A DNA stretch of 64,000 bases from Trochalopteron elliotii (taxonomy: Eukaryota > Chordata > Aves > Passeriformes > Leiothrichidae). A program made the translations under genes and the position numbers. The notes beneath the pieces are model-generated. The model had not been told where the DNA came from and made no database searches. It saw nothing but the letters and a program-made list of their open reading frames with translations. Each line of letters begins with the position of its first letter. Position 1 is the stretch's first letter. The stretch is taken from positions 6,870,550-6,934,549 of the forward strand of contig JANPWX010000033.1 in assembly GCA_024734555.1 (NCBI GenBank), given 5' to 3'. This document shows, in pieces, positions 34,756-48,949 of the stretch.

Positions 34756-35879
34756 GGTACGTGTGTGCCCAGGGACAGCAGTGTCTGCTGGCAGTGCCCA
34801 GCAGCCCCAGCAAGGCAGGACAAGGCTCTGAGCCCCTTCCAGGCACGTTCCAGCCCCCTGGCAAAGCCTGGCTGGGGCTCCAGGGCTCCGTGTGTTGATG
34901 GCACTTCCAGTCACAGACTTTTCAAAGTGGATTTTCGAATTATGTAAAAATTCAGCATCTGCAGGGAGGGTGTGGTTTGAGGCAGGGAACAGAATTATCC
35001 CATCTCTAGAGCCTTTTGCCACCTGGATTTTGACTCCCAGAAGATAACGCTTCCCCCACGACCTCACAGAACACTGAGCCACGTTCTGGTGAAGCCTCTT
35101 GTCCCCAGCACGGGGATACCAGCCCAGGCTGCGGCTCTGGGTGGAGCCCAGCGGGACGGGAGGCAGGGATTGCAGTCTGTGGGGACGGCAGTGACAGTCC
35201 CCGTGGGTTTGTGTGCTGGTGCTGAGCTGGGGAAGGAGCTCCTGCCCACACGGGGTGACCAGGCAGCTCCGGGCGCTGCAGGGGCGGCCGAGCTGTCGCG
35301 GTTATTCCCGGATGAGTCAAAGCCAGGGGTGTGAAGTGCCCCCGCCGTGCCCCTGCGGGGGCGGGGACCCCGCGCTGGGATGTGGATTCCCAAAGTCGCG
35401 ATCAGCTTTCTCAGTGGTTAAACAATATGTCAGTATCTGAGACTTGCCTTCTGATAGGTCCTTGTCTGTTCCAAAACAATTCCAAGGTCCTGACAGGGAA
35501 CTGTTTCCACGCTAACTAAAATCCAAGCTGTGTTAACCCGTGTGACACACCCATGGCAACACCGGATCCTCCTCCATCATCCCTCCACCCTCGGCTGGCT
35601 CTCCCTGGTTTGCCACATCCTGTCACAGTCAGTGACATCCCCGGGGTTTGTTTCTGTGGGATGGGGCTGGCTCTGAGGGATCCCGTGGTGCTCTGATGGG
35701 TGCTTGTCCCCCCGGGGGAGAGACATCAGGAGTGTTCTCAGTAAGAAACATCAACTTGTTGGAAATGTTGATGAAAATTTGAAAAAAGTTGCAGAGGACT
35801 TTATAATTTATTTTTTGTTGGATTTATCCTTAAAGCAGAGCCTCAGTGCACCAGGCAGAATGGTGTTTGCACAAGTCCT

Positions 35880-35958
35880 GCTTCCCAGGCACCTTCCTGG
35901 AGGTTGGACTCAGTGATCTTGGGGGTCTTCTCCCAGCCCAATGATGCTGTGATCCCTG
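35880..35958 (+). mobile_element. CR1 LINE fragment (3' tail)
   Basis: A sense tail: CTTCCTGGAGGTTGGACTCA, GTGATCTTGGGGGTCTTCTC and CCAGCCCAATGATGCTGTGA, matching the CR1 'ttggactcgatgatcttggaggtcttttccaacc' end. Confidence 0.75.
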
Positions 35959-36309
35959 CAGCCTCATTCAGATGCCGGCGGGGTGCAGCTCTTCCCTCCT
36001 GCTGGCACCACAGGCTCCCTGTGCCGTGTTCCCACAGGCAGCAGAGGAGCTTCCCAACCCTTCTGTGCAGCTGGATTTCCATTCCTTCAGCTGGCTTTGA
36101 AAGGCTGGTTTATTTCTGGCCTGTTCTGGAGGTGTTGGTGAAAACGTGTCAGCTGTTGGTTTTTCCAGGAAGGAAGGGGAGCATGCTGAGCTCTCCAGCT
36201 CTGGCATGGAGCTGCTGGAGGAGTGGGAGTGCTCTGGGAGAGGAGAGCTGGGCACTGGGGAGCCCAGATGGCCCCAGCTGGGCACCCAGTCCTCGGGGAT
36301 GGAGACACC

Positions 36310-36815
36310 CGATGATGTCTGAGGGACCCAATGCACTGCTGAGGGACCACCTGGAGCCCTGGGGCAGCTCTGGGCCTTCAGAACCAGGACACCAAGGGGC
36401 TGGTGGGAACAGGGCTGGGGAAGGGAATGGAGCCCCAGGAGGGGCTGAAGGAGCTGGGGAAGGGGCTCAGCCTGGAGAAATGGGGATCAGGGGGGACCTT
36501 GTGGCTCTGCTCAGCTCCCTGACAGGAGGGGACAGCCGGGGGGGTCGGGCTCTGCTCCCAAGGAACAGGGACAGGAGGAGAGGGAACGGCCTCAGGCTGG
36601 GCCAGGGGAGGCTCAAGTTGGATTTTGGGAACAATTCCTTCCTGGAAATGCTGCCCAGCTCTGGCACAGCTGCCCAGGGCAGGGGTGGAGTCCCCATCCC
36701 TGGAGGGATTTAACAGCCCGGTGGATGTGGCACTTGGGGACATGGGGCAGTGGTGGCCCTGGCAGTGCTGGATGGGCTCAGAGGAATTTCCCGACCCGAA
36801 CAATTCCCGCAGGAC
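36310..36815 (+). mobile_element. CR1 LINE fragment (longest in the window, about 500 bp)
   Basis: The sense copy shows successive CR1 blocks: CTGAGGGACCACCTGGAGCC, GGGGGACCTTGTGGCTCTGC, AGGAACAGGGACAGGAGGAG, GGGAACGGCCTCAGGCTGGG, AATTCCTTCCTGGAAATGCT, CATCCCTGGAGGGATTTAAC, ATGTGGCACTTGGGGACATG. It ends TTCCCGACCCGAACAATTCC. It is 5'-truncated and includes only the very end of the ORF2 region and the 3' UTR. No intact reading frame is present. Confidence 0.88.
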
Positions 36816-36819
36816 CTGC

Positions 36820-37230
36820 CCTGGCTGCGCTGGGGGGGCACACCGGGGGAGGCAGCGGGCGGGGGCAGAGCCAGGCTGCCTCCGAGCAGATTGCTGGTGG
36901 GAAATGCCCTTTCCACGCTTTCTGCAGGAATTCCAGTGTGGGGCGGGCAGGGGGCGGATTTCTGTCGAGAGGGGATGGGCGGGGGGCGGGTGGAGCAGCC
37001 CCTGAGCCCAGCGGGGATGGGGGGCAGCGCTGGCTGGGGTGAGCCCACCTTTGGTCCTGCTGTCGGGAAAACGGCACTGCCGGGTATGGGAGAGAAATCT
37101 CGCTGTCTCACCAGCTGGGGGACTCCTGCCCAGGAATTTAGCGATCTTTCCCGTGGCCGGAGCATCCCAGCGGTGCCGGGAGGAGCGGGCAGGGCAGGGC
37201 CGGTGCCTGCAGGCGGCAGCACGGGCACGG
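36820..37230. promoter_or_regulatory. CpG-rich stretch in intron 5
   Basis: Following the CR1 copy, the sequence is rich in G and CpG (GGGCGGGCAGGGGGCGG, GGATGGGCGGGGGGCGGG, TCCCGTGGCCGGAGC, GGTGCCGGGAGGAGCGG). Two GGGCGGG-type GC boxes are visible near 36940 and 36980. No transcript can be inferred. Confidence 0.3.
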
Positions 37231-37299
37231 CCAACTCCGCTTTAATTTTCCTTTCGAGCTGACAAATGGAACGGGGATTTGCCGTGTGCTCTTCAGCTC

Positions 37300-37334
37300 T
37301 GCGCTTTTCTCTTCTCTTCTCTTCTCTTCTCTTA
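37300..37334 (+). repeat. (CTCTT)n pentanucleotide array
   Basis: About six units of TTCTC lie between CTGCGCTTTT and ACTCTGATTT. It is a pyrimidine-rich strand, the reverse polarity of the intron 3 purine arrays. Confidence 0.9.
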
Positions 37335-37397
37335 CTCTGATTTTTTTTACTTCTCTTTGCGAAGCCAGTCTTTCCCTCCTGATGGAAAACACGGATT

Positions 37398-37612
37398 TTC
37401 ACAGAATCGTTGAGTCCTGGAATGGTTTGGATTGGAAGGGACCTTAAAATTCATCTCTGAAGCTCATGGGCAGGGAGACCTTTGACTATACCAGGGTGCT
37501 CCATGCCAACCTGGACATGGCCAGGGATCCAGGGGCAGCCACAGCTGCTCTGAGCATCCTGTGCCAGGGCCTGCCCACCCTCCCTGGGAGGAATTCCTTC
37601 CCAATCTTTAGG
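37398..37612 (-). mobile_element. CR1 LINE fragment (3' end)
   Basis: An antisense copy: CACAGAATCGTTGAGTCCTG, GAATGGTTTGGATTGGAAGG, GATCCAGGGGCAGCCACAGC, CAGGGCCTGCCCACCCTCCC and GGAATTCCTTCCCAATC. Confidence 0.85.
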
Positions 37613-38253
37613 ATGTGGGATGTGTCTCTGAGGCCCTGGTGCAGACAGACAGAGATGCATAGGGCAGGGCACTGCCTGCCTGCTGTGGGACAGGAGCAAA
37701 TGCACCTTCACAGTCCCTGTCCTGCTCTGGGCTTTGATCAAGTGTCTTATTAGTAGGAGAAGGCTGTGGGATAAAGCAGGAAATCACAGCAAATTAACAT
37801 GGCATCGAGGCACTGCACAGTTCTGCCTCCCTAACAGCAAAGCTCCCAATGCAGATTATGCTGAGCCTGTCGTATTAAGGGCCATGAGTATTTGAGCCTG
37901 GCAAATGGAGGGCTGGGAGGGCTGGGACTGCATTAAAGGCACGGCTGCTCCAGGCTGGGAGCTGTGCTGAGGCTCCTCTCCAGACCTGGCTCTTCCCACC
38001 ACCTTCCAGTGGGGGTTTGTCTGTCCTGTCAGAGCATCCCACTGCTGCTGCATCTCCCCCCAGGCAGCGCTGGGGTAAAGGGAGGAGGTCTGAGAGGTAC
38101 AAAGCTGGAAAGGGGTCAAGAGGCAGAGCTGCAGGGTCGATGCTGTGGGGTCGGGGGGTGTGGGCAGTGGGGAATCCCCAGTGTGGCCTTTGCCCATGTG
38201 TGTGTGGAGCAAAAGGTGCCCTGTGCTCCTGACAGTTCCTCACTGTCCCTGGG

Positions 38254-38547
38254 TGTCACCAGACGGACAAGAAAGAAGGACACTCACACCATCATGTTGT
38301 GAGACGAGAAAGAAGGAAGTTTATTTTGGGTTTTGTGTTCAAATAGGGTTTGGACTTTGACCAGCGATTGGGGGACGAGGTTGACACCTCTCTGACCCCA
38401 CTGGTCAAACCAGAAGTCCATCAATTTGTCCTTCCCCCAGGAAGGAATGCATGATTTACAGAACATCACTCTTTGTTTATGTTACAATGTGTGAGAAAAC
38501 TCCAGTACAGAATGTAAACATCAGAAGGCTGAAAAACCAAGGCGACA
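38254..38547 (-). mobile_element. solo LTR, class II (ERVK-like), copy B
   Basis: A 294-bp element has TG/CA ends (TGTCACC ... GGCGACA on +) and a perfect 6-bp duplication, CCTGGG, at 38248-38253 and 38548-38553. On the minus strand it carries AAAATAAACTTCCTTCTTTC, an AATAAA signal followed by a pyrimidine tract. Shared blocks with 5391-5681 include GGGGGAAGGACAAAT, AGAGGTGTCAACCTC and TGTAACATAAACAAAG. It is a solo LTR with no internal viral sequence. Confidence 0.88.
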
Positions 38548-38754
38548 CCTGGGGACTGTCCTTTGTGTCCCCGCTGGTTCCTGCCCAGCCGAGCCCTCCT
38601 GGCAGCCCTGAGCCCCCCGGGGACAGGGACCAGCTCGGTTCCTGCTGTCCCTGGGAAATGTCCTTTGTGTCCCCACTGAGCCCCCCAGGGCTCCTGGCAG
38701 CACCTGCCGGCACCGGAGCTCCCCCATTCACCGGCCTGATGAGGGAAAACGGTG

Positions 38755-38935
38755 ACCAAAACTGAAACCGATTATGCTGATTAGATAAACGAGCTGGAAG
38801 TGCGTTAATTAATAATCACCGGCCCAGGCAGATGCAGCCGTAATGAGTCCTGTGCCTTTTCCATTGTACCAGCATGTGCAAATGTATTCCTATCAGAGCA
38901 TTAATTAAATGTTTTAACTCACGCGGGTGTTAATG
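38755..38935. other. AT-rich intronic block, possible conserved non-coding element
   Basis: Immediately after the solo LTR and a short GC stretch, non-repetitive sequence shows homeodomain-type cores: GCTGATTAGATAAACG, GCGTTAATTAATAATCACC, GAGCATTAATTAAATG. It also holds ATGTGCAAATGTATTC, which resembles an octamer. No exon signal is present. Conservation is untested. Confidence 0.3.
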
Positions 38936-39149
38936 TCAGTGCTGCCTGGGATGGGGCTGCTCCTGCCTGGGGATGTTGATGCTGCTGCAGGGAGGAGGAT
39001 GATGAGTGCTGCAGGTCACCCTGATAGCCCTCCCCTCTCCAAAATCCCATCCAAGAGCTGTAGAATTGAGGCCAGGAGAGGTGATGGCCTGGGATTGAGG
39101 GAGTGGAGCTCTGATCTTGCAGAGAGCCAGGTTCAGAATGGTTTTTCAC

Positions 39150-39320
39150 AGATCCATAGAATCCTGGGATGGTTTGTTTTAAAGACCATCCAGCTCCAAG
39201 CTCCCTCCCGTGAGACCAGGCTGCTCCAAGCCCTTGAACCCTTTCAGGGCTGTGACAACCACAGTTTCCCTGGGCAGCCTGTGCCAGTGGCCTTTCCTTT
39301 GGAGGGCAGTGGGAAGCAGA
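39150..39320 (-). mobile_element. CR1 LINE fragment (diverged)
   Basis: An antisense copy: CCATAGAATCCTGGGATGG, TTTTAAAGACCATCCAGCTC, AGGCTGCTCCAAGCCC and TCCCTGGGCAGCCTGTGCCA. It is more diverged than most copies here, so it is probably older. Confidence 0.7.
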
Positions 39321-39959
39321 ACTTGCTGCTGTGAGCAGTCTCCGTGGCCCCACGTGCTCAGAGAGGAGGTGTAGGATGTGACAGCCCATGGGAACAGCCT
39401 GGGGAGTGGGGCAGGAGCAGATTTGCTGTAGGCTTCTTTTTAATTTCACATCAAAGGGAGCCCCGTGTGGCAGATTCAGGAAATCTCTTGCTGAGGTTTG
39501 TTTATCGAGCATATCAATCTTGCCTTCCCTTAAAATCCTGGGGGCTGGGGAAAGGGCCTTGCCCTGCTCTCAGGGAGCTCCTGACCATGACCTCTGTGCT
39601 GCTCCTGCTCTGGGGGTGTGGCAGACTGGAGCTGCTTCCCACATTTTCCACGGGGGATGTGGGTGTCTCTTCCCAGCCACGGCTGCCAGAGTAATCCAGA
39701 GATGTTGTTTGAACCGTTATTGAGAGGCCATTGCAAACTTTGAATTAATTACTCAAGTATCACTCACCCAGCTCTGCCTGCCCTGGCCCTGCAAGGCGCA
39801 GTGGGTGACATCTCCTCCCCGTGTCCCCAGTGCCACAGGAATTGTGTGCAGGAGGAGGGCACTGCTAGCACTGCCCCCCTGATCCCCTTCCCTCCAGAGA
39901 TGTCCAGGACTCACCAACACCTCATCCTGACCACAGCCTGAGCCCACAGTGGCATCTCC

Positions 39960-40400
39960 TTGGCCACACTTGGTGCCCAGAGTGATTTAGGACTTGCTTT
40001 AAATGGGATCATAATATTCTTACTCATCACTGTTAATAATGATGTTACTGCTTCTTAATGATGCACAAAACTGTCAGGATATGAGAGATGTAAAACTATT
40101 TTACATCAAATTTAACTGTCAAATAAATGCCATCAATGTTGGCAAGGAGCACATCTCCCCTGCTGTGAGGTATCGCTGCTGTGCCGCTCCAGGTTTTTAT
40201 TTTTCCTTCACTTAATTGTTGATTTCTGCTTGAAAAGTCAGGAAGTTTCTTAAGGTCAAGCAGAAGCATTTTGGGTTTTTTAAACGAATAGATAAAATTA
40301 TTCCCATTAATGAAATTTTGAGGTCTGCACGCTGAGATAATAACATGAGGTAATCAAATCTCATGCTTCAGGGCATAAACTGATTAACTGCGAGGGCCAG
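39960..40400. other. AT-rich intronic block, possible conserved non-coding element
   Basis: About 440 bp of non-repetitive sequence have markedly lower GC than the rest of the intron: ATCATAATATTCTTACTC, TGTTAATAATGATGTTAC, TTCCCATTAATGAAATTTTG, GATAATAACATGAGGTAATC. This is the largest such block in the window. No open frame or splice pattern is convincing. A regulatory role is speculative. Confidence 0.3.
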
Positions 40401-40875
40401 GAACGACTTCTCCTGTTCCTTAAAGAAGCCAAGGGCGGCCTGATAAACAACAGAGGGTTGTTCATTAGTCTCCAGAGATGTTCTGCTGGCTGCTGGGACA
40501 GTGAAACCTGGGGCCGTGCGGGTCTGTGTGACATCATCCCGTGTCTCCTCCCAGTGAGGGGACACTGGCCATGTGACAGCCCAGAGCCTCTGCCAGCCCT
40601 GGGCTCCTTCTGCTGCTCACATGGGGGGTCCTGGGGTGTTTCTGTTGGCCCCGGGGCAGGAGCAAGGTGAGGTCAGCAGTGAGGACCATCCCACTCCCCT
40701 GCCCTGGCACTGCCATCGGTGCCTGGTCCTGGGACGGGCCATGGGCTGTACCCCCTTCCCTGAGGTTCCCACAGGGGCTGCAGGTAGGCAGGGGCACTGA
40801 AAACACGTTCTCATGATCATTTGAAAGGCAGGAGGGTGATAAGAGGCAGGAAGAGCTCGCGGGGGGGTGGGGGGG

Positions 40876-40972
40876 NNNNNNNNNNNNNNNNNNNNNNNNN
40901 NNNNNNNNNNNNNNNNNNNNNNNNNNNNNNNNNNNNNNNNNNNNNNNNNNNNNNNNNNNNNNNNNNNNNNNN
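40876..40972. other. assembly gap (97 N) flanked by G runs
   Basis: Ninety-seven N residues sit between GGGGGGGTGGGGGG and GGGGGGGTGTGG. The poly-G flanks suggest a sequencing dropout in a G-rich tract. Confidence 0.99.
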
Positions 40973-40989
40973 GGGGGGGTGTGGTTTGG

Positions 40990-41145
40990 GTTGGTGGTTG
41001 GAGAGGCCCCGGTTCAGCAGGGCACTGGGGGCATCATTCTCTATCCAGTGGCAGCACCGGGGGTGCAGAGGGAGCCTCAGAGTGGTGGCACTGGGGAGGC
41101 TTTAGGGTCCCTTCTAACCCAAACCACTCAAGATGATTCTATGAC
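40990..41145 (+). mobile_element. CR1 LINE fragment (3' end, diverged)
   Basis: The recognisable sense tail is GGCTTTAGGGTCCCTTCTAA and CCCAAACCACTCAAGATGAT, followed by TCTATGA. The start of the segment (GTGTGGTTTGGGTTGGTGG) looks antisense, hinting at a composite similar to the one at 21354-21525. Confidence 0.65.
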
Positions 41146-42601
41146 AACATCCCCGGCGAGGTCACTCCTGTCACCGTCAGGGATGAAGTCATTCTGTCCC
41201 CACTGCCAGAGGGGCTGAGGGGCTGTGGCTGCTGCAGCCGCCTCCCCCCGGCCCCGGGAGCACCAGGCTGGGGGGGGATGGATGGATGGATGGGGCAGGC
41301 GGCGCCTCCCGGCAGGCTGACACCTCTCCCTGTCTCACAGGCTGCTGTCAGGGCTGTCATGTTTGATAAACGAGCTCGTTTATAAAGGCAGAGTTGGATT
41401 TTGGCTACCAGTTCGATTCCGTGGAGCTGGGAATTGGGCAGTGCTCAGGGAGGACAGCCATAGATGGCAGGTTTGGGGGCATTAATTCGATTTTCAAAAC
41501 TGTCCAGTTCCCAGCCTGATCAGAAATTCCTTACTGGTGAGCTGGGAACTGGGCTATTGGTTTTACTCTGCTGGGAACAGGGCTATTGGTTTTACTCTTC
41601 TGACCCTGAAAGTACCTTCTGACCTCTAGTGGTGCTGCACACACAGCTGGAGTTCTCTCCTCCTCCTCCTCTTCTTCCTTGTGGGATGAGGGGCTGAAGC
41701 TGAGCCCCCTGTAAGCCTCACAGCAGAGCTGCTGGTGGGACCTGCTGGGATTTCAGGCTGTTCCCAGCACAGCAGGACCCTCTGTGCCTGATCTGTGTAC
41801 AGGCCTGGGGAGGGGGGTCTGCTCTGGCCTTCCTTCAGACAGCTTTCCCCCAGGTTATGGCTCAGCTCTATCCTGGCCCATCGAATTTCCCACCTCTGAC
41901 ATCTCTGCTCAGCCTGGAGGGAAGATAAGATCCTTCCCCTGGCAGACAGACCCTTTTGGACTTAATCTGGGCAAAGAGACTCAGCTCAGCCTGGCTGTAT
42001 TTAATTTGTCCAAGCTGCAATCCAATTAGAAGCAGCTGAGTCACCTCAGGTTTGCTCTTCCCGCTCTGCTCCTGCTTCCCGGAGGAGATGCTGGCCCCAG
42101 AGCCGGGGTGATGCTGCCCAGAGGGCAAGTGATGGTGCCCATGGGCATCCCCAGCTGCCCCCAGGGGCTCCAGGGGGGAGCTGGGTGCTGGATGTGGCCA
42201 CTGCTGTGGTGCCTTTGTGTTCCTGCTCCCACCCCAGCACCCTCAGGTTGCTGTTCCCACTCCTCGAGGAAAGCTCCATCCCCAGGCCCCCACCAGTCAG
42301 TGCAGCTCTGCTTCCCAAGGGGCAGGAGGAAACAAATCAGCTTTAAACTGCTTAAAACCGAGAGCAAACAACAAATCAGCCTGTCAGAAAGTAAAAATAA
42401 TCTCCTGAGTCGACCCTGCAGCCTCCCCCATCCACGAGAGCCGCGTTTGCTCGGCGTTAATTATGTCGTTCCTCATGTAATGCCCATGTCTGCACAGATC
42501 CAGTTTAATTCTGCTTTTAATCACTATTTTCACACTTACTCTTGGCACACAGGGAAGTTGTCAGTTGTTGGGTATTTTTATAGCTGGAATACTGAATTTA
42601 A

Positions 42602-45880
<3,279 letters not shown>

Positions 45881-46027
45881 AGAGCCAAGATTGGAACTGG
45901 CTCCAAGGCTGCAGATGAGAAGACAAGAAATGCCATTTCCAAACTGGACAACAACGGCAGCCGGGACCGGATGAAGCTCTCGGATTTCAACTTCCTGATG
46001 GTGCTGGGAAAAGGAAGCTTTGGGAAG
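45881..46027 (+). CDS. PRKCB: PRKCB exon 9: V3 hinge and glycine-rich loop
   Basis: This 147-nt, phase 0 to phase 0 exon follows TTTGCAG and is followed by GTGAGG. It encodes residues 307-355: RAKIGTGSKAADEKTRNAIS, then KLDNNGSRDRMKLSDFNFLM and VLGKGSFGK. The hinge (about 307-335) is the most variable part of this gene and differs at several positions from the human protein as remembered. The kinase domain begins at about Phe342. The nucleotide-binding GKGSFG motif is complete, with its following Val356 on the next exon. Confidence 0.98.
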
Positions 46028-48120
46028 GTGAGGCTCCCCCGGGCTCTGCCTGCAGGCACACTGGTGACTGGTGGTGGTGACTGGGAGCACTGGTGCCATG
46101 GTGCTGGGACCCCAGCTCGGCTCCCCTGTGTCACAGCAGGCAACACCAGAGATGTCAATGAGACCACCACAAAATTCACCCCTTTGGGAAGCAGGGGATG
46201 AGCTGTGTCTTTAAAGCTCTTTTTTAGTTGGTTGAGGTTTTCTTCTTCTTTACAAATATATGGGAGCATTTTAATTAACTTCCCAGGCCCCTCGTGAGTG
46301 GTAACAGCATTTCATTCTCCTGATAATTATGTGACTTGGAGCCTTCATTTTTCTTGGGGTCTTGCCAACTCTCTTGATTTCCATTCGGGATTCCATTCCC
46401 AGTGCTCCAGGGAATGCTGGGGCTCTGCAGGAGGTGGGTGCAGTGTTTGCTGGTGTGATGGCTGGCCCAGCCCTTCCCTCATTAATGAATTGCCTTAATT
46501 GCGGGGATTATTGCTGTGCCTGCAGGCTCATTCCTCGGGCAGGTAGCAGAGATGAGGAGGGTGTGTAGGGATGCTCCCCTGAGCACAGGGGTGCAGCAGC
46601 AACATCCCTTCTTTCCTCAGCCTTCTGCTGGCACTGGAGCTTTGGGAGGTCCAGCTATGGGCATTCCTCCCTCTCCAGAGGTGGAGAGCTCAGAGATCCA
46701 TGGAAGCATTTGTGACAGGTGGGGAGTGGGGAGGTCCTGACCATCCCCAGCCCCCAGAGCATCAGCCCTGGGGTGCAGGAAAGCCCTGTGCCTCGTGGCC
46801 GTGCTGCTGTCACACAGAAATGTCCCCTCTCCCCTCCCTCCCAGCACCTCATCCCTTTCAAAGCCAGAGCCTGGCATCTGGAGGCTCCGTGGCTGTGCCG
46901 TGTCCCCCGCCGCCTTCTGCCCTTAAATTTGAGAAACATTAGCAAACTCCTCAGTCGGCTCTGGCTTATATAAGGGAATGTGTGACAGAAACTGTTCCCT
47001 GGAACAGAATGTTATAAATATGCTAATTAGCGCTAATTAAAACAGCACGTTGGTTTCTCCGGGTGGATGCAGCCTCGCCCTCACGTGTGCCTGCACCTCC
47101 CCAGGCATCCCTGCTGCCCCGGCATCCCGGCACGGGGACACCCAGGTGCCGCGGCTCTGTCCCCGCTTCCTGTGCTCGCCAGAGGTGCCAGATGTTCGGG
47201 AGGAGCCAGGCAGAGGTGCCTGGAGCAGGGAGAACAGTTCCCGCAGCTCCCCAGCCCCTGGTGTGCCCAGCAGATGTTTGTGTCCATGGCATCGCCATCC
47301 TTCTCCCAGGCTGGCACTGTGTCCTTCCCTCCCCTGGGCTGGCACCTGCTCCTGTGCCTGCCTGCCTGCTGCCAGCCTCCCTCCTGCCGGTCCCTGCTGG
47401 CTGGGAGAGCTCTTGGACTACAGTCACACTGTTTTAGTGAGCCTCTGTCTGTCTCTTTTAACCCTTTGGCATCAGGACCTCAGGTTTAGTGCTCAGTATT
47501 TTGCTCTCCCCGGCTGTCCAGGGTCAGGAGTACTGACACGTTGTCCTCAGTGGAGTTTGACAAACTTGCTTTCTCTGTGTTCAGAATATCTCCAGTTCTT
47601 ATTCTGGAGCGTTCCCAAACAAATACTCTATATTACAGGAATAAATCAAGTTAAATATCAGCCTTTTTTCTGCACCAATAAAAAGTTAAAAAAGAATGCA
47701 ATCTGCTTCCCAGCAAGCATGCTGGCAGATGGAGGTCCCCCGAGCCAGGCAGCTTCAGGGGGTGGAAAATGCCTTGGAAAAGGGGGGCTTGGGGCTGTGT
47801 GGCCCTGGTTTGGCATGTTCAGCCTCAGGACACATCTGTGGATGTCCTTGGTGCTCTGGGGTCCCCGGGGCTGTAGCTGGTGGTAGCTCCATGGGGCTGG
47901 CACGGGCAGGGAGATGCTCTCAGGGAGGGAGGAATGCTTGGCACAGCCCACCCTGGCTTGGCTGTGCTGTATTATAAATAGAGGGAAGGGAAATTAGGTG
48001 GCTTGCTCATATTTTTGCAGCTAATCAATCTGTCGTGCTCTCGAGCTGTCAGGCTTTTGGGGTTTGTGTTGTTTTGCTGAGCAGGGCGGAGCCTTTGGCC
48101 GCTGCACTTCTGGGTTCCAG

Positions 48121-48141
48121 TGTAGTGGGTTTTTTGTGGGT

Positions 48142-48173
<32 letters not shown>

Positions 48174-48760
48174 GCCAGAGTTGGGATTAAATGAATGAGA
48201 GTATTTTTTGTTTGGACTTAGATGCTTATTAATTTTTATCTATATTACAGTCTGACAAACTGTGAGTTCTATAGCATTCAAGCTAACAACTAAAAGTGGA
48301 GCCATATCTCTCTCTAAAGGTCTTTTAATGATAAACTGTCTAATTAAGAAATGACACCTAAATTATTTTTACTTTTAACCCAATAACCAAACACCTGTGG
48401 CTCACAATGCGGATTTTTTTATCCAATTACAAAATACTACTTAGACCCATGAAGAAGAAGCTGAAAAAGAAGGACTGTCCTATGCCCTAAAACCTTCATT
48501 TTGTTTTATATATATTACTATTACTAATATTTATATATATTACTATTACTATTCTAAAACCTTAAACTCTAAGTTTTCTACTATGTGATATTACATACCT
48601 TTATTTAAACTACACAGCCATAATCCCAGTTCTATTATTTAATTTTGGAAGCCTTTTCCACAGCCTCAGGTCAAATGCAGTGTTTGCTTGGGGAGTCATT
48701 ACCTGTCAGCACAGAAAGGCTGAAATTCTCAGTGCCCAGGTTTCCAACATTCCAGTGCAG
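48121..48760 (-). mobile_element. AT-rich insertion, probable LTR-retroelement remnant
   Basis: About 640 bp of strikingly AT-rich sequence sit in GC-rich surroundings. It starts TGTAGTGGG with a (TTTTG)n run (48145-48170). It ends with GGAAGCCTTTTCCACAGCCT, CAGGTCAAATGCAGTGTTTG and GTCATTACCTGTCAGCACAG, which resembles LTR sequence common in songbirds as far as I can recall. No clean target duplication was found and both borders are uncertain. The minus-strand call is tentative. Confidence 0.45.
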
Positions 48761-48949
48761 TGGGAGAGTTCTCTGGGCTGTGATAATCTTTGAGCTGTGC
48801 AGTGTCCTGCTCTGGGTGTGAAATGTGGCAGGAGGGCAGGGCATGGGCCAGGCTGGTCCCTGCTCCCCTGTCACCCATCCCCATCCTGGGCTCTGGGCAG
48901 GGGTGGATCTTTGGCAGGGACTCTTGGCTGTTTGGATCTTTGGGATTTG

